52,013 bases of DNA from Nitrospira sp. (GTDB lineage: Bacteria; Nitrospirota; Nitrospiria; Nitrospirales; Nitrospiraceae). The notes under the pieces are model-generated. The model made no database searches. It was not told the DNA's origin and saw only the letters and a program-made list of their open reading frames with translations. Below are positions 46,200 through 52,013 of the stretch, one piece after another. The stretch spans positions 1 through 52,013 of the forward strand of contig JACOEH010000035.1 in the NCBI GenBank assembly GCA_024998685.1. Direction: 5' to 3'. The position numbers and the translations under genes were made by a program. Position 1 is the first letter of the stretch, and the number at the start of each line of letters is the position of its first letter.

Positions 46200-47015
46200 C
46201 TATTTCGTTGCATCGATGAGTAAGAGTAAGCCATGTTGTCTGCACAGAACTTTCAAGAGGCCTCGTGGCCATAGCAGTTTTGCAGACCTAAGCAATATTC
46301 CACCGTGGCGCTGCCCGACGGCACCTTCCAATAAATCTCCAAACGACAACTGCGTGACGAGGTTCACCTTGGAAAATCCTTTAAGCATGGCTTGGGTTTG
46401 TTCGAGCGTATACGCTTTCGTTCCAGGGCTTTCCAAGTAACGGTGATATACCTCGTCTAGTGTCATCCCCATCTTCCCAGCAAGCAGCGCGTATCGACAC
46501 CACAACATATAACCGGTCAGTGCATATTTGTGGTAGATCATAATCCGAGCCGTCCCTCCTGTGCGCAATACGCGATGCACCTCCCTCATTGCTTGAGACG
46601 TGTTCGGGGAATGATGCAATACTCCCCACGAATACACGATATCGAATGAGTTATCGCGGTAGGGAAGCGCCTCCGCATCCCCGACTCGGACTTCCGAGGA
46701 TAGCCCATACATTGAGAGTCGCTTCAATGTGTGGTCAACGGAACGAGGGGTTAAGTCTATGCCGGACAGAGTACGCGGATACAATCTTGCCCATTCCACG
46801 TGGTCCGCGCCCATACCGACTCCGATTTCAAGCACATCCTTGTCGCGTCCATCCGCAAATCGTGCGAAGTCTCGAATATACGGTTCCAACTGATATCGCA
46901 TGTGCGCGTGCTGCTCATAGTAATCGACATCGGAAGATCCGAAGGCATACACCTCACCACAACTCGACTTATTCCAGAACTCCTTGACGTCTTCCTTCAA
47001 GTCTTCTGCTAACAT
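46200..47015 (-). CDS. SAM-dependent methyltransferase
   Basis: A 271-residue class I methyltransferase. The SAM-binding motif I is VLEIGVGMGADHVEWA (about 61-76), followed by acidic GIDLTPRSVDHT (motif II) and the DNSFDIVYSWGVLHHS region. The ribosome site GGGAGGGAGG before ATG 47015 is strong. The C-terminal 100 residues differ from ubiquinone-type enzymes and contain membrane-like stretches (LLRSAKLLWPRGLL). In this place it most likely methylates a sugar or lipid-linked intermediate of the polymer. A role outside the glycan pathway cannot be excluded. Confidence 0.88.
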   Translation of the reverse strand: MLAEDLKEDVKEFWNKSSCGEVYAFGSSDVDYYEQHAHMRYQLEPYIRDFARFADGRDKDVLEIGVGMGADHVEWARLYPRTLSGIDLTPRSVDHTLKRLSMYGLSSEVRVGDAEALPYRDNSFDIVYSWGVLHHSPNTSQAMREVHRVLRTGGTARIMIYHKYALTGYMLWCRYALLAGKMGMTLDEVYHRYLESPGTKAYTLEQTQAMLKGFSKVNLVTQLSFGDLLEGAVGQRHGGILLRSAKLLWPRGLLKVLCRQHGLLLLIDATK

Positions 47016-47047
47016 TTGCCACCTCCCTCCCGACGGACTAGTGCCCC

Positions 47048-47512
47048 TCAGGATGCTGTACGTCTGTGATAGAGATACGAGTTGGGTTCAATCCCCTTCT
47101 TAATCACGCGTGCGGGAACTCCGACGGCTATAGAATGTGGCGGGACATCGCGGACCACAACCGCGTTCGCTCCGATGATCGCATGATCTCCGATAACAAC
47201 CGGGCCCAAAATTTTAGCTCCTGCTCCAATATAGACGCCATTTCCAATCGAGGGCACCCCCCGTTCTCTGGCATTGCCTCCGATGGTAACGCACTGGTCA
47301 ATGTGGACGTCGTCGCCTAAGCGCGCCTCGCAATGGATCACTATACCGAGCCCACCGTAACCAAGCACGACCCGCCGCCCGAGGGTTGCGGTATGCGGTA
47401 ACCAGCACGCGAAGAAAACCCTAATACAATAATCGACTAGACGTGGGACAAGCGGTAAGTGTTTACGATGTAGAAAATGAGCCATGCGGTAGAACCAAAT
47501 GGGGTTCAGCAT
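47048..47512 (-). CDS. Hexapeptide-repeat acetyltransferase (serine acetyltransferase-like)
   Basis: A 154-residue left-handed beta-helix acetyltransferase. Hexapeptide turns run from about residue 55 to 130 ([20 protein letters not shown], then [20 protein letters not shown] and [20 protein letters not shown]), with a CysE-like order. The catalytic His is probably in [10 protein letters not shown]. It lacks the N-terminal helical domain of true serine acetyltransferase and sits among glycan genes, so sugar O-acetylation is more likely than cysteine synthesis. It overlaps the preceding glycosyltransferase by 7 nt. Confidence 0.88.
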   Translation of the reverse strand: MLNPIWFYRMAHFLHRKHLPLVPRLVDYCIRVFFACWLPHTATLGRRVVLGYGGLGIVIHCEARLGDDVHIDQCVTIGGNARERGVPSIGNGVYIGAGAKILGPVVIGDHAIIGANAVVVRDVPPHSIAVGVPARVIKKGIEPNSYLYHRRTAS

Positions 47513-48750
47513 CTTGAAAATCTGCTCACTGATCTTTCTGCATACAGGGAACGATAGTGATGTAGGTTCGCGGACATCGTCAGTTGTGACTTTGCGAATC
47601 GTATTGCTGCATCCCTTTGACCAACGCGGTCGTATTGGCCGACGAAGGAAAGAACCTGATTGACCTTATCCTTAGTTTCATCTAGGAGAAGTCCTACGCC
47701 TGCTGTCGGCAACATCTCACTATAATCGCCAATACCTCGCGTAAGGATGACCGGAAGCCCACAGGCCAGGTACTCGCCAACCTTCACTGGGCTGGCCACA
47801 TTGTTGACGGATATATCGTGGCGCATAATGATTCCAATATCAGCCGCTGACAGAAAGCGGTGGACTTCCATGTGAGCACATTTTTTGACAAAGCTCTGTC
47901 CTTCTGGAAACTTCACCTCCAGAAGCCGCCGAGTCACTTCGTCTGGATTCGTGGTTAGAAATAATGCCTTATACCTGTCGTTCCTTGAACAGACTCCTTT
48001 GAGGACTGACACAATATCCTCTATCCTCTGCCATGCACTGGTTCCACCTGAATAGCACAGCAGCGTGTCATCACTGCGCACACCAAGTGCTTGTCGGAAG
48101 TCCTCTCGTGCAACTGCATCGAAGTGAAAACTTCTCTCGTTAAAACAAGACGGGATTACAGTAATGTCCTCGCGACCGGTCTTCAGGCTCAGATGCTTTC
48201 TGAGATTTTCCGACACTGTGGACAATCGATCCGCTAAGCGACTCTCACGCAATTCCAGATATGTACAGACAGAAGCTTCTACGCTCGCCCCTCGCTCAAA
48301 CTGCTGCTCTTGGCCAACCATGGCACGGACGTCGAAGATAGACAGCGCTCCGAGTTTTTGCGCCAACTTCCGGGCCCAACGTGCTCCAATAAACGAGCGT
48401 GCATAGACATGAGTAACCCTAGTCCCGTAAAGCTCTGAACACATACTTCTGTAGACCTGGGAGCAAGACCACCACAATTGGTGTGCACCTGCGCTCGAGG
48501 AGAGAACGCAATCCACATAGGCTCGCACGCCATATTCTTTATCGATCGAAGCTACGGCTTCCTGTGCCCGCGAAGGTGAGGTTTCAGCACCCGCAAATCG
48601 GCAAGAATACCCCTCGCGGTTCAGGAATGCCGCCACAGAAAGAACCTGTGCGTGCAGGATTGGACTATCAAGTGCCGGCCACTCCGGCACAAAAAACAGG
48701 ATTTCACTCTTCAGTCGGCCTTTGGTGCAGCCCGCTATGTTTGTACTCAC
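47506..48750 (-). CDS. Glycosyltransferase (GT4-like)
   Basis: A 414-residue GT-B-like enzyme. The N-terminal part is weakly conserved ([20 protein letters not shown]), the second half clearer: [20 protein letters not shown], then [20 protein letters not shown] and [15 protein letters not shown]. The usual Glu-based motif is replaced by [11 protein letters not shown], typical of a subgroup. GTG 48750 is the likely start (AGGG 7 nt upstream). It overlaps the acetyltransferase gene by 7 nt and lies 71 nt after the ligase gene. Sugar specificity is unknown; acetylation by its neighbour may act on the residue it adds. Confidence 0.82.
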   Translation of the reverse strand: MSTNIAGCTKGRLKSEILFFVPEWPALDSPILHAQVLSVAAFLNREGYSCRFAGAETSPSRAQEAVASIDKEYGVRAYVDCVLSSSAGAHQLWWSCSQVYRSMCSELYGTRVTHVYARSFIGARWARKLAQKLGALSIFDVRAMVGQEQQFERGASVEASVCTYLELRESRLADRLSTVSENLRKHLSLKTGREDITVIPSCFNERSFHFDAVAREDFRQALGVRSDDTLLCYSGGTSAWQRIEDIVSVLKGVCSRNDRYKALFLTTNPDEVTRRLLEVKFPEGQSFVKKCAHMEVHRFLSAADIGIIMRHDISVNNVASPVKVGEYLACGLPVILTRGIGDYSEMLPTAGVGLLLDETKDKVNQVLSFVGQYDRVGQRDAAIRFAKSQLTMSANLHHYRSLYAERSVSRFSRC

Positions 48751-48821
48751 TCACCAACCCTCATGTGCACTGTAAGCACCCACATGCACTTCTCCTTCGC
48801 CATAGATCAGAGAAACTCTCT

Positions 48822-50111
48822 TCACGACGAGGCAGGTACTCTCAGGTTGCTCATGCTCGTTATTGCTGCCCCAAACATTCCAATTAACAGATTCGCACCG
48901 AGGTCACCGGTGAACTGCGCATTGATGACCGATGAGATGTAACTCGCAGATAGTCCAACCAACAAGGCTCTATGGCCGGATTCCAGTAGCTGCCGAGTTG
49001 CGCGCATTACTGCAATTAAAGGAAGACTCAGCGCCACGATCAACAGGCTGAATCCGATCAATCCATTCTCATAGGCTAGTTCCAGCAGAACATTGTGCGG
49101 ATAGGCTCGTCCATCATGGCCCAAGGCAAAATAACCGTAGTCACCCGTACCATGGCCGACGAGTAACTGCACACCGTCCGAGTCGTCAAGCGTTTTAATG
49201 ACATCTTGATAAGCAGGCATCCGCAAAGAAAGATTCTGTACCCTCTCAGTAAATCTTTCTTCGATAAACCCTTTTGGCAGGAACTCTATCCCGACTACTG
49301 CAATGACGGAGAACAATCCCACGAGAAGTATGCTCAGACTTAACCTACCCATAACCCCTCTCATCATGAGCAGAGGAATCAGGACGAAGGAAAGAACGAG
49401 TGCCAGTAGGGGGCCCTTGGAACCGGTCGCCACAAGATAGACCAGCGTGAGTAGGCCCAACGGGATGCTCCACACTAGGTCTTTCCACCTCCGCCAGACG
49501 GCGACGTACGTGGCGATCATGGTAATTGTGAGCGCCAGATGCCTGCCCAACATGATGGGATTCCCTTCCTCCCCAAATCGAAGCCGAAAGAAACGATTTG
49601 CCCTTTGAAACATCTCGACTGGATTCCCAAATTCCGTGACCGTCACCCCGACTAACAGTAATCCACCGACAAGCAAACCATTGAGAAAGGCTTTCCCAAT
49701 TGACATATCGTCGACAAGATTATAAATCACGGTTCCCAGCAACCAAAAATATGAACTTACGAGAATCACTTTCGTTGTTCCATACACAGGAGCGCGCGAA
49801 TAAAGAATCCCGACCGCCAAAACGATACTGAGGCCAAGATATGCCATCAGAAGCGGAGATCCGACCCTAATAGATGCACCGTTCAAAAATCGAAGTACAA
49901 ACACTCCAAAGATGAGAGCAAAAAATATCGCCCGAACGTTAGGGACTTCGTAGAGGTCCGTAAGCGGCATTGATATCTGAACAAACATCCCTGTTAGGAA
50001 CGAGAGAACGTCGGCCAGCTTCATTCCCCTCGGCTTGACACTCTGGTCACTATCGAATCGCCCTCGAATTTCGGCAGCTACTGTTTCAGTGACCGTGACC
50101 ATCTTCCCCAC
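48822..50111 (-). CDS. O-antigen ligase/polymerase-like membrane protein (Wzy type)
   Basis: A 429-residue protein with ten or more membrane helices and a large external loop at about 270-335 containing GHGTGDYGYFALGHDGRAYP and HNVLLELAYENGLIGF, the Wzy_C signature of the O-antigen ligase/polymerase family. The His-Asn pair in PHNVLLE is the conserved site. In a locus with flippase and chain-length protein it should polymerise flipped repeat units in the periplasm. The start is GTG 50111; ATG 50102 three codons later is equally plausible. A 185-nt gap separates it from the flippase gene; no clear promoter is seen in that gap. Confidence 0.88.
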   Translation of the reverse strand: MGKMVTVTETVAAEIRGRFDSDQSVKPRGMKLADVLSFLTGMFVQISMPLTDLYEVPNVRAIFFALIFGVFVLRFLNGASIRVGSPLLMAYLGLSIVLAVGILYSRAPVYGTTKVILVSSYFWLLGTVIYNLVDDMSIGKAFLNGLLVGGLLLVGVTVTEFGNPVEMFQRANRFFRLRFGEEGNPIMLGRHLALTITMIATYVAVWRRWKDLVWSIPLGLLTLVYLVATGSKGPLLALVLSFVLIPLLMMRGVMGRLSLSILLVGLFSVIAVVGIEFLPKGFIEERFTERVQNLSLRMPAYQDVIKTLDDSDGVQLLVGHGTGDYGYFALGHDGRAYPHNVLLELAYENGLIGFSLLIVALSLPLIAVMRATRQLLESGHRALLVGLSASYISSVINAQFTGDLGANLLIGMFGAAITSMSNLRVPASS

Positions 50112-50296
50112 TCTTGTACGGGCTCCATCCCGGTTGCCATTTCATCAGACAGATCCTTGGCCAAGATTGTGCTACGAAGGTATATGGCGGATACAGATTG
50201 GGCAAATAATTCGGCTCAGACTCTGACGAATAGCATCCGAGGTCGACCTCCTGATCTGCAGGGATGTCCTGGCCTTTCTATCAGTTTTCGCGTCAA

Positions 50297-51757
50297 CTAG
50301 ACCGGCGTAGGACGTACGGAAACTTGTCCGATCATATCTGAGAGCGCTTGGCGTAGTGTGCCGATGTCTTTCATGGTAACGACTTTGAGTGCGATCAGTA
50401 GTGCTAGAGTAGCACCAGAGAGGCAGATCAACGAGAAAAAAGAGGGTTTTACGTACACGGCAATCATGAGAAACAGTGCTAGAGGAGTAGCCGCTCGAAT
50501 AAGGTTCGCCACGAGCGCATACCATGTATCCCTATCATCTCCAGAAACGATCTTCGCACCAACGAGGTTTCCCAAGAATGCTGTGATGACCAAAGCGATC
50601 GCTGCCCCCAATCCTTCATATTGAGGAACAAGCAGAAGTGTGGATACGAGCATGACTACAAGCTGAGGCACGGTCAATAAAAATGCTCCCTTAGGCTCGC
50701 CTCTCCCGATCAGAATAATGGAATAGAAGTAGTTCACGATCGCCAAGGTCATCCATACACTCAATGCTTGCATGATCGGGACTCCGGCTTGATACTGATC
50801 CGAGTACAGAAGAGACATAAGTGAACTTGAAAGGGTCATGAGGATGGTCGTCGCCACGGCTAACAAGGCCGTAACGATCCGAACCGCTTCGACCTGTTGC
50901 CCCCGATAAGTATCCTGATACGCAGCGACATATCCCAATAGGGCTGGCCTGATCGATTCAAAGACTCGCTGCATGGTCGTCGGTATTTGCATCGCCGCAG
51001 TATAGACAGCAAGTGCCACCGTACCCATATACGTAGTCAAAATGAGGTCGGAACATCTGACGATCAATACCGACATGAGAGAGCCCCCATAGAGCCATCC
51101 TCCAAACCTGAAAAGATCGGTCTTTCGTGGATGTCGAAGGGTGACCGCAAACAACTCAGGCATCGCTGCCCAGATAGCCCCAATTCCGACTATTCGAGAA
51201 AGGATCATTCCCCAGAACAGCGAACTCGCCCCCCAACCGACTGCCAAACCTCCTGTTGAAAGTATTGCACGCAGAACTTCAATCCCGGCACTCAAGGCGG
51301 AAAGCCTTCTAAGCTCTTTCGCCCCAACTAGAAGCGACGTTACGATTTGAAGGGCTACGGTTAGAAAAGCGACCGGTGCGGCATAGACGAGTTGACCATG
51401 AAAACTCTCATAAGGCCATAGCCATTTCAAAAGTGGCATGACAGGCCATAGGGCAAGACAGCCAACAGCCGAAGCTGCTATCGTTACGGTCAGTAGATAC
51501 CGCGCAGTTTGAATAAACTCCGCAGATTGTGGTGGCAAGGATGATAAGGCTCTGATCGCAGTATTCTTCAAACCTAAGTCGCTAAAGAGTGCGACAAACT
51601 GAACCACTACCATGACCAAGAAAAATGCCCCCAACTCATCCTTTGATAATAGTCGTGCTGCCACCATGATCGTCGCCAAGGAAGCAGCCATACCTGCCAG
51701 GTTGGCTCCAGCGGACAGGACAACTCCTGACAAATAGTGCGCTTTACTTTGTTCCAT
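50297..51757 (-). CDS. Wzx-type polysaccharide flippase (MATE-like fold)
   Basis: A 486-residue inner-membrane protein with 12-14 hydrophobic helices and no large soluble domain. The N-terminus (SGVVLSAGANLAGMAASLAT, then ARLLSKDELGAFFLV) is the usual start of oligosaccharide flippases. Gly-rich helix pairs and the pattern QALSVWMTLAIVNYFYSIIL are as in Wzx/MurJ relatives. It would move the undecaprenyl-linked repeat from cytoplasm to periplasm for the polymerase coded next. ATG 51757 has only a weak ribosome site. It is the first glycan gene seen in this window after the partial gene at the edge, so the cluster may continue beyond 52 kb. Confidence 0.9.
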   Translation of the reverse strand: MEQSKAHYLSGVVLSAGANLAGMAASLATIMVAARLLSKDELGAFFLVMVVVQFVALFSDLGLKNTAIRALSSLPPQSAEFIQTARYLLTVTIAASAVGCLALWPVMPLLKWLWPYESFHGQLVYAAPVAFLTVALQIVTSLLVGAKELRRLSALSAGIEVLRAILSTGGLAVGWGASSLFWGMILSRIVGIGAIWAAMPELFAVTLRHPRKTDLFRFGGWLYGGSLMSVLIVRCSDLILTTYMGTVALAVYTAAMQIPTTMQRVFESIRPALLGYVAAYQDTYRGQQVEAVRIVTALLAVATTILMTLSSSLMSLLYSDQYQAGVPIMQALSVWMTLAIVNYFYSIILIGRGEPKGAFLLTVPQLVVMLVSTLLLVPQYEGLGAAIALVITAFLGNLVGAKIVSGDDRDTWYALVANLIRAATPLALFLMIAVYVKPSFFSLICLSGATLALLIALKVVTMKDIGTLRQALSDMIGQVSVRPTPV

Positions 51758-51791
51758 AGAGTGAGATGGATCCGGCGTCCGACTGTACGCC

Positions 51792-52013
51792 TTAACGTGA
51801 GTTCACGTACTGTGGAGTTACACCGTGACTAGACCTTTTCCTGCTGCCCAAGGTAAGCATGAGCACGATGCTTGCACAGATAGTAGTTAGGAAAACTACC
51901 ACGATGGTAGTGAGGGAGCGCGCATGTGGCAACCTAAATTCGATTTTATGACAGCAAGACTTAGAGCGCGTAACAAAATGACCGTCGAGGGGCTGGCGGT
52001 ATTTCGGCACGTA
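51792..52013 (-). CDS. C-terminal part of a gene running off the window edge
   Basis: The frame is open to the window edge and ends at 51792, so only the last 74 or fewer residues can be seen. It contains one hydrophobic helix (TTIVVVFLTTICASIVLMLT) preceded and followed by basic residues (LPHARS, GSRKRSS), and so looks like a membrane-anchored end. A GTG at 52008-52010 could be a start, but extension upstream cannot be excluded. No family is recognised. It lies 34 nt before the flippase start and may be in the same transcript. Confidence 0.4.
   Translation of the reverse strand, partial: YVPKYRQPLDGHFVTRSKSCCHKIEFRLPHARSLTTIVVVFLTTICASIVLMLTLGSRKRSSHGVTPQYVNSR

Noticed and set aside
1-52013. 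tRNA, rRNA, CRISPR or complete insertion sequences
   Set aside because: I looked for clover-leaf T-loop patterns, regularly spaced repeats and transposase motifs and found none; small RNAs cannot be excluded by eye.

Overview
The window looks like a chromosomal segment of a Nitrospira-type bacterium (Nitrospirota). This rests on the gene set: an exosortase D (XrtD) locus with a VPLPA-CTERM substrate, a YD-repeat fragment, a paired MdtB/MdtC-type pump and an ACT-malic enzyme. No rRNA or nitrite-oxidation marker is present, so the assignment is an inference. No tRNA, rRNA, insertion sequence or CRISPR array was seen.

Positions 1-1250 are a gene graveyard: a YD-repeat stump, a frameshifted copy of an hsp20 3' end, and a decayed RelBE-like toxin-antitoxin pair. 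Positions 1250-7755 hold housekeeping and stress genes: hsp20, citrate synthase, a small secreted protein, a zinc-ribbon protein, an ArsC/Spx-fold protein, RNase D, a J-domain protein and an ACT-domain malic enzyme. Positions 8026-8656 are a broken HtrA-like protease gene.

Positions 8696-23620 lie on the plus strand. They hold a three-gene RND efflux operon (mdtABC type, no outer-membrane channel), a 1234-residue fusion of a DUF255 thioredoxin-like protein to an aldo/keto reductase, an OmpA/Pal-like lipoprotein, and a Ppx/GppA-HD phosphatase. The phosphatase overlaps two tandem thymidylate-kinase-like genes, the second with Arg in place of the P-loop Lys. A SixA-type phosphatase converges on this group. 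A structured non-coding stretch (about 24.15-24.5 kb) and a small helix-turn-helix-like gene follow.

From about 52 kb down to 24.7 kb the minus strand carries one long exopolysaccharide region in transcription order. First come a flippase, an O-antigen ligase-like polymerase, three glycosyltransferases, a hexapeptide acetyltransferase, a methyltransferase and an asparagine-synthase-type amidotransferase. Then come a DUF4091 secreted protein, a heparinase II/III-like protein and a further glycosyltransferase overlapping it. The export and sorting core follows: the VPLPA-CTERM protein, exosortase-EpsI fusion (XrtD), initiating phosphoglycosyltransferase, TPR lipoprotein PrsT, Wza-like export protein, outer-membrane barrel, Wzz-like chain-length protein, BY-kinase-like ATPase, ExeA-like ATPase with a TPR tail, and a stand-alone paralogue of that tail. 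Together these would assemble a sugar repeat on a lipid carrier, decorate it, flip and polymerise it, export it, and sort VPLPA-tagged proteins to the envelope. The glycan-specific half (about 38-52 kb) is visibly richer in A+T than the rest, as expected for exchangeable sugar cassettes.
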